From positions 72,209,104 through 72,273,103 of the forward strand of contig OV884014.1 of the NCBI GenBank assembly GCA_930367205.1: DNA of 64,000 bases, read 5' to 3'. Every line of letters starts with the position of its first letter. Position 1 is the first letter of the stretch. The notes below the pieces were generated by a model, which saw only the letters and a program-made list of their open reading frames with translations, did not search any database and was not told the DNA's origin. The translations under genes were made by a program, and so were the position numbers. Positions 22,596 through 33,310 of this stretch are shown here, one piece after another. This stretch comes from Acanthosoma haemorrhoidale. Lineage: Eukaryota > Arthropoda > Insecta > Hemiptera > Acanthosomatidae.

Positions 22596-22990
22596 AGATA
22601 TATAATGTAAATAATTAACTAACCCAACAGTGCCCACAATAGAGATAGATACCTAAAAGGTATCTCACAGGCACGTCTCTGTTTTTCGAAGCTTTATTGA
22701 GTACTAATGAAGCTAGTTTAAAACAAATTAATTCATCTATCATTAGCTATGTATATTCTATGCTTTTTGCTGTTTACTTGATCAGAAAATTTGGTAATAA
22801 GCTTTATAAGTAAAATAACAGGATAAGTTTAGGATGATGTTATCCTTTGATGGAAAGTGAACTAATTAAGAGTGGGCGGCTATTGATAGGGTAACCTTTC
22901 AGTTCTCACGAGAATACGCAAAGCATGAATGAATAAAAAAACAAACAAGGAACGTTCCGCAAAAAACTCTCCATCTCTCTACACTGTTAT
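22596..22990 (+). repeat. Dispersed repeat E, uninterrupted copy, with internal hairpin
   Basis: Shares with 47895-48055 the block GTAAATAATTAACTAACCC, ACAGTGCCCA and AAGCTAGTTTAAAACAAAT, and with 50150-50345 the block TAACCTTTCAGTTCT followed by GAATGAATAAA-like sequence and AAAAACTC. In this copy GATACCTAAAAGGTATC forms a hairpin inside an outer GTGCC...GGCAC pairing. In the second locus a Jockey element separates the two halves. Coding potential is absent and the class is unknown. Confidence 0.65.
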
Positions 22991-24929
22991 GAAATGAAAT
23001 AAGAAATTTTATAATACAAAATGTACATATACACATATAAGATTCGTATTCTTCAAGATGTAGAAATAGGAAATGGAAGAAATGTAATCGCGTAACCCCC
23101 CCCCCCATCACACACTCACACACACAATTAGGAGAAGATCCTGGTAAATAGGGTGAAAGATACCACAGAAGGTTCCTAGAGTTCTCTCTAGGACTCAATT
23201 TGGCTTCCAGAAAGGAAATATATCATATACATTTGGCGTGTTTGTAAATCCATACGGTGTCATGAGCAGCCAGTTTTACCTGTACACTGACAGCAAACAA
23301 AAAAGAAGCACTCTGGTAATAGTGTCCGCTCGTTTAGTTGATGGTAAAAGGTTTACTTTCAAATAAAGGGGGGTGGTTTTAAACAATAGAATTGCGTATA
23401 CGATGATTCAAGCGTCATTTGCACTTGCGGAGAAAAAAATGCTGTTAAAAGATAAAACTTTTTTCTGAATCGCCGTTACAATTTTTTTTAAGGACTTTGA
23501 CAGAGCCCTTGGAACTCCAGTTCCAAGTTTGGTAAAGCTACTGATGTTTCTTGGCAGACAGCATTTGTACTAAATGCCCTAATACCGTTTGAGCCAGTCA
23601 AGCAAGGAATTGAACGCTCAAAGCTTCCTCTCACTAGTTCAAATGGGACCAGTTTAAATCTAATGACATCTTCTTCAACTATTAACAGAGCTACGAATAC
23701 TCGCTAGAGGCTGTTCTAGACTCGCTTAATTTCATTTAGAGCCCACTTATTACTTTTATAACACCTACAAGTACTCTATTAAGCTTTATTTCAACAGTTC
23801 TCAACAGCTAAACGTCTAGCTTACTTACAACATAGAATATTCTGGGAATAAGGGAAATTCGGCTAAACATTAATTTTAACAATATACTAACTCTTATTTG
23901 GAATATTACTATTTTTATAATGTTTATTTATTATTTCTATCATCGACAATAAGCATAAACATTTCTTTCGGAACAGGTACAGAGAACCGACTTATTCCTA
24001 TATTTTCGTTGTCTCATAAAACAGCTTTTATATTTTATTATGCCGCCTTATTGTGGGTCTATAGATCACTGATTAGACATTGGTATATTGCTAAATTTAC
24101 CAATTTCATTTAGAGGAATAACTAAAATATGTCACTTATATCATAAGAAGAATAGAGATAGTTACATGACCTAGGCGCGAACCCAGGTACTTACCTGCCA
24201 ATACCACAATAAAATGAAATAACAGATACATAGCTAGAAGACTGGCCTTAATTATATCACATATTTTAACTAGCAGAACGACCAAGTCATTATTCATTTT
24301 TTAAAATTATAAAGTAAAGTTCCTTTTATTATTATATTTCTTAAAGTTTATATTTGAAATAAGTTTTCTCCTTGTCTAGAAAAGGAGTTAAAAAAATACA
24401 GTAAATTCACCCGAGGTGAACGCGGGAGAGTGCTTGTTAGTCGGTGTCCCCTTTGGCTTCTCGGGACATTTGGTGACACTTCAAGTCTCACAGAGCACGT
24501 TTGGCTCCAATGTCGGGGGGGATTTCGGATTTTTCATGAATATTTACTACAACTGTGTAAACAGAGGTCTGTGCTGATATATGAGGTCTCATCCTCCACC
24601 ACATCCTCCGATCAGTCCTCGAATCCTAATCAGTGGAATCAGTACTGCTTACCAGACAGGGGGTAACTGAGGTGCCACCTGTGCCTCCGGTCGGCCTTAG
24701 GGACCATATGACCAACTGAGCTATTAATTTGATTTTATATCTCGAGCCAATTTTTTTCCCGGGAATTTTCTGCTTTATTACGATTCAGTCGGGTTTTCCC
24801 TTTTAGGCAACTTAAAGAAGTTTTTACACAGATGGCCTTTTTACAAGAAGGGTTTATTCACAAGTACAACGAGGTAACGGTTTTACTAACTACTGTCTTA
24901 CGTCTATTATTTTATTTATTTTTTTATTT
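22991..24929. other. Non-coding; tRNA-like B-box segments on the minus strand
   Basis: A C11 run lies at 23096-23106. At 24170-24200 the minus strand reads GTACCTGGGTTCGCGCC, a B-box-like hairpin. At 24690-24735 the minus strand reads AATAGCTCAGTTGGTCATAT, an A-box-like segment without a B box at the proper distance. A 71-codon frame open on the minus strand at 23490-23704 was not recognised. No gene is supported. Confidence 0.3.
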
Positions 24930-25710
24930 TTTATTTTTTTCTTAGCTCTCAAACTTATAAAAATAGGATGTGGGAAAAATAAAGAGAAATTATTTTGGGC
25001 TAATGAGTGCCTTTCACTAAGGGGAGTCCCCCATTTGAAGGATGTATGAGAAGGATATAGGGTGTGGAATGCCTAAAAAGGCGGATGGAATCAGGAAGGT
25101 AATGAGAGTCTACCAAGGGTTGAGCCTAGGGGCACCTAGGCAAAGGATTGTAGTCGGCCAGGCAAACCCTGGCCCACCCCGGCAGGGGCCTGAAATGAGT
25201 CAGCCTCTCGGCCGGAAGGTCGACTTTGCTTACACAGGTAGATGGGGTCATTGTGGCTTCGGTTGAGTCGGCCGGGAGATCGGCCTCGATATCTCGGCTG
25301 GGTGTAGTTCGTTCAGTCATCGGGTTCAATGGCGTCGATCATCCTCCAGGCTTCGGCGGTCCAACAGTGCTTCCATCTGACGGGCATTTGTGGTGGTTGA
25401 AGGTCGGAGAATAGTGGGTTGTGGCTATGTCTGAGTGAGTCAAAAAATTTGATGTGCCTTCTCTTGATAAAATCTTGAATGGTGAGCACTTCAAATTTTT
25501 TATGCATCTCGTCTGCCTTCATTCGGTCGAACGGGGTATGTTTGAGGGAGGTGCGGAGAACTCTGTTCTGAAATTGCTGGAGCGTTTTGAGAGTGTTAGG
25601 AGTCAGATACTTGAAGAGAGGGGTCCCATACATCAAAGCAGGTCTTAGGACGCTCTGGTATATCAGCAGCTTGAGTGAGAGGGAGAAGAATTTTGGGAAG
25701 GTATATATAG
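24930..25710 (-). mobile_element. 5'-truncated Jockey-type LINE, family B, copy with RT C-terminus
   Basis: Minus-strand order: RT C-terminal coding sequence (25700-25313), then a GC-rich 3' UTR that matches 2593-2850 (reverse complement of GGGGGACTCCCCTTAGTG, AAATAATTT, and the end TTTGAGAGCTAAG) and an A-rich tail at 24900-24945. This copy links the isolated tails at 2.6, 30.1, 43.1 and 48.2 kb to a Jockey-type RT. The 5' end near 25710 is a truncation. Confidence 0.85.
25313..25700 (-). pseudogene. Jockey-type reverse transcriptase, C-terminal 120 residues
   Basis: An uninterrupted stretch reads FPKFFSLSLKLLIYQSVLRP then ALMYGTPLFKYLTPN, LKTLQQFQNRVLRTSLKHTP, FDRMKADEMHKKFEVLTIQD and FIKRRHIKFFDSLRHSHNPL, stopping at 25313. 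LLIYxxVLRPALxYGxPxF and LQxxQNxxLRxxxxxP are the classic thumb motifs after the RT active site in Jockey elements. The related family C copy at 29390-29690 aligns along the first half. The RT palm with its YADD/FADD box is absent. The reading frame itself is intact within the fragment, so the insertion may be fairly young. Confidence 0.85.
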
Positions 25711-26834
25711 AGAGGGAAATGGATCATGCCTTCTCAGTTAGCGTGGGGAAATAGGTGAAGATTGCCTCACAGGGGTGGTCGTCATCTGGGCCAAGCAGTC
25801 AGCAGGAAGGCAGTTTATTTGTTTAGAAAACAAGGCTCGCTAAATGAGGATTGCCTCATTTGGCTAGATGGTATCCAGTACGCCTGCAGTGCTAGCAGCC
25901 TGGCGTCGGCATTTCATAACTGGCATATTATGGATTTCTTCTCTCAAAATTTAATTTCACCCATGAAGATGATGCAACTATCGATGTCGGAAAAACAGAT
26001 GAGTCTAACGTGATCTTAAGGGACATCCTTATCAAAAACAATAAACTTGAAATAATGCACAAAAATATAGACATAAATTGAATTTAGTTTAATTTGTACC
26101 CGAAAGTTATCGCAATTTTTACGATTTTTTCCAATTTGCATTTGAGGGTAATAATGCTGGGCAAGATGTCATAGGGATTCTTATAATATTATCATCGGTT
26201 ATCCGTGCTTTTGGGAAATGAGGGAAAAAATATGAAACCAGTTTATTGATTATGACGTTTATTCGCACTCATTCACCAGAGTTTGATACGCGATACACAT
26301 AACGTACAAATATTGAATAAGCCAGCAGTGTCGATTAGAAACCAGATTTGGTGTTATCCAGTATTAAAACCGCATCTTACGATAGTAAACAGCTGTGTTA
26401 TTTGTGTATTGTATACCAAACAGTGTAAATGTTAATGAGTCCTAATAAACCTTATTTTCAACTGGCGTAATAGAAAAAACAAGGGTTATTATTAATTCAG
26501 CTTTCAAAATATTATAAGAATTGCAATCCATCATAACTATTCAAGTCCAGATATCATTATTGTGCCCTCTACCGCTTACTGAAATATGCTAAAATCTTTG
26601 AAGTAGAGATGAATTATGGTTACACACAAACCGTAGATTCACCATTATAGTTTTTATTGTAACATAAAAATGTTACAAACATGTGTTGATATAACATTTT
26701 TTATTGTTGTCTAATGTAATAGGGATTAGAGACCTCAGGTTCGCCTATGGAACTCTGTTCCCATAGTACATAGCGTCTGCTAATCTTTGCTAGAGTTTGA
26801 CGAAAGATGATTTATATTGGAAAGGTGATTACGA
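25711..26834. other. Non-coding spacer
   Basis: The first 300 bases are mixed in composition, with an 83-codon frame (25762-26013) lacking motifs; the rest is AT-rich. No repeat match within the window. Confidence 0.4.
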
Positions 26835-26835
26835 G

Positions 26836-26914
26836 GGACGGGTTTGCTCAGTTGTTTGAGGCACCAACTAGGAATTGAGAAGGTCCCAGGTTTGAGTCCT
26901 GAGCTTTGAAATAA
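26836..26914 (+). other. tRNA-derived SINE head (A and B boxes)
   Basis: GGGTTTGCTCAGTTGTTTGAGG carries a near-consensus A box (TTTGCTCAGTTGT) and, about 35 bases on, CCCAGGTTTGAGTCCTGAG carries the B box GGTTTGAGTCC inside a short stem. Spacing fits a tRNA-like RNA polymerase III promoter. The acceptor stem does not pair and the anticodon arm is poor, so it is not a functional tRNA gene; a tRNA-derived SINE is the likely origin. The downstream body (to about 27000) matches nothing else here. Confidence 0.45.
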
Positions 26915-27059
26915 TGTTTTCTTTCACTGCTAATTATTATTAATTGGTTTAAATGGTCGTATTACATGACGACGAAAATCCATTCAATATTTGATAATGG
27001 TTTTTATGTCTTGAAAATTGGGTTGGGTTCCCCACAGTTGATTGTGGTCTATAGCAATC

Positions 27060-27560
27060 GGGCGCACTCCCTCACACTAGTCCTTAGTCTGTTTTTATGT
27101 AAAAACGTATCATGTTATAAGCATGACGTATCTCCGAGTTGTATCCTGGAAATTTTTCATGGCCTAGTGTTCCATCTGCGCTGCCAGTTGAGTACGCAAA
27201 TTCCAGATTTATATTGCAGATTTGTGCCTCTCGCGGCACGAAAGCAACCGCGACAGCCTTGCCATCCCTAGATTTGTGACGGCTTGGCTAATCTCCAGAT
27301 CCGATATCACGGCCAATGAAACAATAACCGAGCTCTGCTACATCTTTTATTCATGTCCCTTATTTTGCATCCTTGCAGAACACCAACTCTTTTCTAGGCC
27401 TCTCCATTTTTTTCTTTCCATTTTCTAATTTATCGCTCTCATGATCTCGGCTAGGCGGGCAGATATTCGCCCCGGAGCAGTTTCTCAACGATTTATTGCA
27501 GCCCGTTGAATATAATTAGGCCTCTATAGACCGCTCCCACGGCGCTGCCAAAAGGCTAAA
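27060..27560. other. GC-balanced non-coding island
   Basis: High-complexity sequence with words such as TTTATTGCAGCCCGTTG and TATAATTAGGCCTC near 27500. Open frames are short and shared between strands. It is a candidate conserved non-coding element by composition only. Confidence 0.3.
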
Positions 27561-28555
27561 AAATACTGAAAGAAAGATATTTAGCTATGACCGTATTCTG
27601 TATATTGCCACAGCCCAACAATGTCACATTTAATAGCTTTCCCTATGAAAGGGGTTTGCTTGATTTTTGTGTTTTGGATAGTAAGTGGTACCTCGAGTTT
27701 TCAGAGTTCTTTCCTGTCTTTGTTGAGGGAGGACAGCTTCTGGGAATTTCCACTCTTTGCTGGAACGATGGATCTACTTTATGATTCTAACATATCCAGC
27801 AAAGCAGAAGGCATCCAAAGAGTCAGAGGAAGACGACCAGCGCACCAAGAACTAGAGTGTACTGGAGTACAGATTATTTCGTAGAACCCATCTACATCTT
27901 GCCTATGAAGTTGTATGATGGTCCCAACAATTAAATAAATACTCAAAATTTAAATCAAAAAGTTATTTCAAGATGAAATATGACAAATCATAAATACCAA
28001 ATATACTATATCTGCACTGGGGTAATATAACCAATACAATTTACTAAAAAGTCAACTTAACTCTCAAGGTACTGACTGATAACCAAAACCTCTCCAAAAG
28101 TTGATAAATAAAGTACATAAAATGTGGATGCCGTTATGTAAGCCATACGCGAATGCTACTCTTCAAATGAGAAGGGGGGAATCAGCACTTTATTTCGATT
28201 CAAAAGTTTGCTGTGTTCGTGTGAGTTTTTTTGAACTTCTTCTTATTACTAGAAATAAATCTAAAAATTATTTATAATGACTATATAACTTTTTTCATCT
28301 GTGCGGTGGCTTCTCTTAATTAGGGTAAAAGTGCTGTCAAAAAATTCTTCCTCAGATATTACCATTTTTTCCCTTTTATTTTTGATGAAATTTAATTTTT
28401 ATAATAATTCCAGTGGGTCCCTTCTCTGCTTTAAGTATATTAAAAGAAGAAAATCGTTAATGTTGATTCGAAGAGTTTCTTAATTCATTAAGGCATGACC
28501 GGCCGATTTAATTAAAACTTACTTAATTTCACCCCCCCCCCCCTCCTCCGACCTC
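27561..28555. other. Non-coding stretch
   Basis: Mixed composition to 27900, then AT-rich; a C12 run lies at 28542-28553. Two overlapping frames at 27587-27884 have no motif. No gene supported. Confidence 0.4.
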
Positions 28556-28910
28556 TACCCTCTACCCCCCGACCCCCATTTCGTCGAATACTAATGCACG
28601 TTTCGACGGGAAAGAGAGAGACCCGATCCTGAGGATTAATATAAATGACTCTGGGGCTGGCGGGGTGGAGGCCTCGCCGGCGAAAATTAGAAACGTCAGC
28701 GGTATCCAGGGTAGTACGCTAGATCGGATCCGACGTCCGTAGCCCACCACATATCCGCGGATGTGACAGGGATCTGCGATAGCAGTCACATGTGCCAATA
28801 CAGATATAGCAGTCCACGTGCCTGGTTCTTTTTGTCGCAGATATTTATAGCAGATCCCAATGCCCAGTTTCCTCGCCATTGTTCCCCATTTGATCAAAGA
28901 TTTGTTCACA
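28556..28910. other. GC-rich non-coding island
   Basis: One of the most GC-rich unique stretches of the window. A 147-codon minus-strand frame crosses it, but its translation shows no domain and continues into clearly AT-driven sequence. It is better described as a candidate non-coding element. Confidence 0.3.
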
Positions 28911-29044
28911 TCAATTATCAATTGTACACATATTATGCAATACACCAATATTATGCAATATACATAATTACGGATAGGGAGGAAATTCGGTATATTGATG
29001 AACACAAATGGAAGTTAACGTGAGTTAAATAAATAGACGGAATT

Positions 29045-29700
29045 CCTGATATAGGTGTACCTTTTTTTTGTCATAGCCCCTTTAAATTTACAGATAATTA
29101 TAGATCCTCAGGCGAATCTATTTACAAACTATTTCTGTATTTCCTGTAGCATCACTACATTATATACAGGTTTTGTTATTTTATAAAAATTGTATAATGA
29201 ATAAACAATTATAATGATATACATTATACGTGACTGGACTAAACTGACTAATAAAGGTGATGGGGCTCACCTTTTTGATCAATCTTAAAACTAACTTACA
29301 TACTAATTCTTAAACTAATTTTTCCCCGACAGCCTGTTGCCATCGATGCGGAAGGGGTGGTGGGGTCATAGTGTTAAACACTGGGTTTGTCAGGTGCTCC
29401 GGCGGATGAACTCACCCAACGACGGCACACCATGCAACGGGTGCAGGTCAACTTTCTTCAACCTCTCGAAAGAGGTATGTTGGACCACTTTTCGCCTGAT
29501 CCCATTCTGGAAATGTTGGAGACATTTGGCTGTATTGTCAGTCAAGTGGGTAAATAGCGGGGCACCGTACAGCAGAGCTGGCCGGAGGACACATTTATAT
29601 ATCATCAATTTGAGACGAAGCGACAGGATGGGTGAAGTTAGCAAGTGCGATAGCCGGGAAGACCTTTGTCGTACTATTTATATTTTATTACTAAAATGAG
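29045..29700 (-). mobile_element. 5'-truncated Jockey-type LINE, family C, with RT C-terminus
   Basis: Minus-strand order: RT thumb coding (29690-29390), an AT-rich 3' UTR of about 330 bases, and the 3' end AAAGGGGCTATGACAAAAAA at 29057-29076 (T8 on the plus strand). The 3' UTR is shared with 17222-17370. The 5' end near 29695 is a truncation. No target-site duplication was identified. Confidence 0.8.
29390..29690 (-). pseudogene. Jockey-type reverse transcriptase, thumb fragment (family C)
   Basis: The frame reads TSPILSLRLKLMIYKCVLRP, ALLYGAPLFTHLTDN, AKCLQHFQNGIRRKVV and then SFERLKKVDLHPLHGVPSLG before a stop. It aligns to the family B RT at 25313-25700 over SLRLKLxIYxxVLRPALxYGxPLF and the following LQxFQN block, the second part being more divergent. 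It is a separate Jockey-type family by its different 3' UTR. Only about 85 codons remain. Confidence 0.8.
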
Positions 29701-30072
29701 TAGAGAAATGGAGATGCCTACCCAAATAGTGCATTGTACCTGTTGATTAAAATACTATATAGATAGCTTTGCAACAATCAAATAACAATAAATATCTCTC
29801 CTCTCACTTAATTCATTCATTCAGAGTGTCACTCTGCCTGTCTTAGATTTTTTAGACATTTATTGTCATTATTAGTCTATTAGCCAAATAAAAATTAAAA
29901 AAAAAATACTTTTCACTGTTTTAATTGTTGAAGTGTCGTAAACATTTTAAATCTCCAGAATATTTCGTGGTTTTACAATTTTATTATTTTTTGTGCCCTT
30001 TTATCTTCTCAATAAAAAAAAACTTTTCATCCGAGTAAGTAGTCCTCAAATAAAAAGTCTATTTAGTTCTTT
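29701..30072. other. AT-rich spacer
   Basis: Nothing recognised. Confidence 0.45.
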
Positions 30073-30215
30073 TTATATACTTTCACCACCGAGGATTCCC
30101 ACACTCCTTACTCCTCTCACACCACCTTCAAGCAGGTCCTCCTAGTACAAGGATCCGATCACCCTAAATATTTTATATTTCTCCCTCATCCTAAAATTCT
30201 AACTAGAGAGCTTAG

Positions 30216-30248
<33 letters not shown>

Positions 30249-30259
30249 ATATACTTTCA
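30073..30259 (+). mobile_element. Family B LINE tail insertion with perfect 13-bp TSD
   Basis: TTATATACTTTCA occurs at 30073-30085 and again at 30247-30259. Between them is a 161-bp insertion holding the family B 3' UTR end (CACTCCTTACTCC, CCTCCTAGTACAAGGATC, GAGAGCTTAG) and a pure A36-type tail at 30210-30246. The exact duplication and long unbroken tail point to a recent target-primed insertion truncated to its last 120 bases. Confidence 0.92.
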
Positions 30260-30332
30260 TAGAAGTTAAGGTTTGGACAGCCTAATCCTCAAGTCATCGG
30301 CGGGATCTAAACATCCCAAATGTATTTAGAGA

Positions 30333-30504
30333 GGCTTTAAAGACTATGTGAACTGATCGATCCACTCAGTATCCTCAGATTTGCAAAGGCCGTGGGCCTG
30401 TCACATATATAGGACAGGGATATGGACGGCGCACAATAGGTCTCACTGAGGCCGCGGTGCACAAATGCCGGAACAAAAAAAAAAAAAAAAAAAAAGGCTT
30501 TAAA
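30333..30504 (+). mobile_element. Family D LINE, 5'-truncated insertion with 9-bp TSD
   Basis: GGCTTTAAA flanks the insertion at 30333-30341 and 30496-30504. The inserted 154 bases (30342-30495) match the last coding part of the family D element at 42088-42240 (reverse strand there), ending GCACAAATGCCGGAAC and then A20. Relative to the 42-kb copy it carries an insertion near 30390 (GCCGTGGGCCTGTC region) that breaks the frame. Confidence 0.9.
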
Positions 30505-30617
30505 AGGCTCAATAAAACAGTCTTGTGACAACTCTCGATCTGTAATTACATTCAACCTCTTTCCTTCTTCAAGTTTTTCATTGAAGATCATTAACTTAGA
30601 AGTAGTATAACATAGTT

Positions 30618-30820
30618 TTATATACAACTATAATTGGTACGATCAATGTTCAGTTGTGCCATCACCTGACACACACTTCCTATTGATTAAATGAATGAGT
30701 GAGTGAATGATGAATTGTAAATATGGAATGAATGATAACATTTATCTCAATTACTTATTGCCTAATAAAAGGCAGATTGTAATTTTATCTTAATAAAAAT
30801 TGTTGTTGTTATATACAACT
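30618..30820 (+). mobile_element. 179-bp insertion with a family A 3' tail and perfect 12-bp TSD
   Basis: TTATATACAACT occurs at 30618-30629 and 30809-30820. The enclosed 179 bases start with about 65 bases unrelated to family A (TAATTGGTACGATCAATG, CCATCACCTGACAC) and continue into the family A 3' end: GAATGAGTGAGTGAATG, GTAAATATGGAATGAATG, a TTGCCTAATAAAAGGCA hairpin and TTAATAAAAATTGTTGTTG. The short unique head plus LINE tail is the layout of a SINE that borrows the LINE machinery. A rearranged truncated family A copy is the alternative. Confidence 0.75.
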
Positions 30821-33040
30821 GTATATGAAACATCTTAATTTGGAAACTTCGTATTAAAATATCTCCACAACTGTAACCGTTAGAAACTTTGCTTGAACAA
30901 TAATAATACATGTTTATCATTTTTTAAAAGATGTACAAAAGTCCATTTAAGAGTTAAATTAAATAGTTAAAATGATTCTCTTTTGGAATTATTTACTTTT
31001 TGATGTTTTTTTCATTCTTACATATATGTACATTAGTAATATATTCTCTCTATGTCTAGTAACTTAGCAAGTTATTTTTGGAAAAATTAATAACTTGAAC
31101 GTTTCTCGCCGGCATGAGCCTGTATAACGATAATGTACACGGCATGTATTTAATTAGTTCTGATTGGCTGGTAGCTTCTCTGCCTTTTTCTTCTGCTTTC
31201 CGGGGTGCAGAAAATTCACTTTTCATGTGCTGAGTGCTCTTTTTTTGAGCTGTACCAACATTTACCTTGGGTACACCCCACCGTTTTTGTATGCAGTCCA
31301 CCATTATCACCATTATCCTATTCCTCACCTTCAAAAATCAGTATTTCACTCGTTGCACCATCTGATTTACCATATATGTACGTAAAATCTTATTGCTTGC
31401 ATGGATTGATAATTTTTAGTTCTTTTCCATTTTATTATAAACATTCTGGTCTTAAAGAAATGTATTTTTTGTAACTGTTGAGTTAAGAACTTTTAACCTA
31501 TAGTCGGGTAGGTCAGTCTCAAGAAGAGGATTGATGATGCCTTTGCAAGAGAATGTGCATGTATTTATGTCATAAATAGCTTTGCAGTTTTACCCCAGTT
31601 AGCCCAATTTTTTTTATGTCCTTAACTTTTTCATAATTGTATTTCATGGAATAAATATACGTTAAATAATGTTTCTCCTCGGCCTGATTCACGTGAGCTT
31701 TTTAACTTGTGTTAGTTATGAGTTAGAGTTTATCTGGAACAATGTCAGGAGAGCCGTGCGAGTAAATAAGGCAGATTGGAGCGAGAACAAGATTGAGTGG
31801 GGGTGACGCCTTCAATGAACGGGCCTGCCCCTATAGAGCAGAGAGCACGCAACTCCCGCCAGGTTACTCAGGCAAATGACTTCTGTTCCTCGTCTTTTCC
31901 GGTCCCTCAGGGGGGGAGTACTTCGGTGGTTTCACCTTGATGACAGTTTGACTTTTACAATAAGACATTAAACGAAAACCATTAAATTGATACAAAAAAT
32001 GATATACAAGCTAAATTTATTATAGTGAAAGCCAAGGAAGGTGCGAGTCAAACATCTATATTTGTGCCAGGAAATTAGAGAAAAATAGTAATGTAAAAAT
32101 ATAAAAATGTCATTTAATCGCTTGATTAAAATTTTAGCCCGTTTCTCAGGAGGTAAGTCTGCCATGGTGGGAGAAAAAATTAAAAATTAAAAAAGATTTT
32201 TTTTTACGCTAAATAATATATAACACAGACGATCCGGCCCGGAGGACCAAATGTTTGCGCCAGGGCTCTTAAAAATTAAGAAGTCCCCAAACGCCAGAAA
32301 ATTACGCCGGTTACGTCTTGAGAAGCTAGAGGTTTGATTGTGTCGGCTAGCTCACAAACTTGCCAACAATAAGGCATATACAATAAACAAAGTCAAAAAT
32401 ATTAAAGAAATAACAATTCATTTTATTAAAAAAAAAAACAAAAAAAAATTACTGATCAGCAACTTAACCAGGCCTGAATATTAGTATAAATAATTGTTAG
32501 TATAATTAACGTATAAAAATTACGAAAAAGTTTATAGTCACGATACGCTAGCTGTTCGGATAGCAGCCGCAGGACGGTGATCTTTGGATAGTCAACCGCT
32601 GGTCGGCGATGTGCATGGAGAGATAAAGGCAGATAGGCCGAGAAGTTCAGTTGTAGAAACAGCGACTTCGTGTTCGCAGGGGAACCGTCCGGTATGGCGT
32701 TATCTTCATCACTGACTAAAAAAGAGGCTCAGACCTAAAGCCTTGTCCTTTAATACGCAAAGACGTGTTTGTTTCCTTTCTCGAGCTGTATAATCCTTCG
32801 AACTATTTCCTCTGTTGATGTATACAATATTATATTAAATGATTCAATTATTTATTAAATGATTCAGTCTGTTGATGTATACAATATTTACATATTAATT
32901 TTCTCCAGCCAAAACAATCAGAAAAGGAAAGAAAATGAATTTATAATTTAAAAATAATTACGATCATAAAAAAAATCTTCTCAAATAAAAAAATTAAGTA
33001 TAATAAAAACTTATTTACTGCCTAATGGGCCGAACAAAAT
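30821..33040. other. Mostly AT-rich; GC-balanced island at 31690-31960; local tandem duplication at 32811-32888
   Basis: 31690-31960 is a GC-balanced, high-complexity island without a useful frame. At 32811 and 32868 TCTGTTGATGTATACAATAT repeats with a 57-bp period, and ATTAAATGATTCA repeats within it. Elsewhere nothing was recognised. Confidence 0.4.
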
Positions 33041-33225
33041 CTTTCCCAAACTAGGAGGTGTATGTCTGGATGGTGAGGTGTTGAAATAGGAGGGTTTTGA
33101 AATTTGCTACTTCATTCCTAAACATTACTGTTGTTTGGAAGAGAGAATTCCAGAGGATAGTGGAGCGAGCGATGAAGGAGCGATCGATCGTATACTGCCG
33201 TTTTGTGGGCAGGAATATGAAGGTA
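33041..33225 (-). pseudogene. CR1-like LINE (family F), RT C-terminus and 3' end
   Basis: The minus strand reads PTKRQYTIDRSFIARSTILW then NSLFQTTVMFRNEVANFKTL and LLFQHLTIQTYTS, ending at a TAG at 33051-33053. SFxxRxxxLWNSLPxxxxxxxxxxxFKxxLxxxL is the standard C-terminus of CR1/L2-type LINEs. The nucleotide sequence around CCAGAGGATAGTGGAGC is shared with the family F remnant at 46340-46420. Downstream lies a short 3' UTR to about 33010. Upstream coding sequence is missing or decayed. Confidence 0.75.
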
Positions 33226-33310
33226 CAGAGATACAGGATCTCGTGTTCCGATATTGTACTGAATACCTGTAGAATGCTGTGTACAAACTATGCAATATAA
33301 CACAGTACAA

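Noticed and set aside
23490..23704. 71-codon minus-strand frame with coding-like composition
   Set aside because: The plus strand is open over the same interval and no family or repeat match was recognised.
26836..26914. Functional tRNA gene
   Set aside because: A and B boxes are present but the acceptor and anticodon stems do not pair; reported as a SINE-like head instead.
28562..29005. 147-codon minus-strand frame
   Set aside because: No recognisable domain; half lies in AT-driven sequence; no splice or promoter context. Treated as part of a non-coding island.
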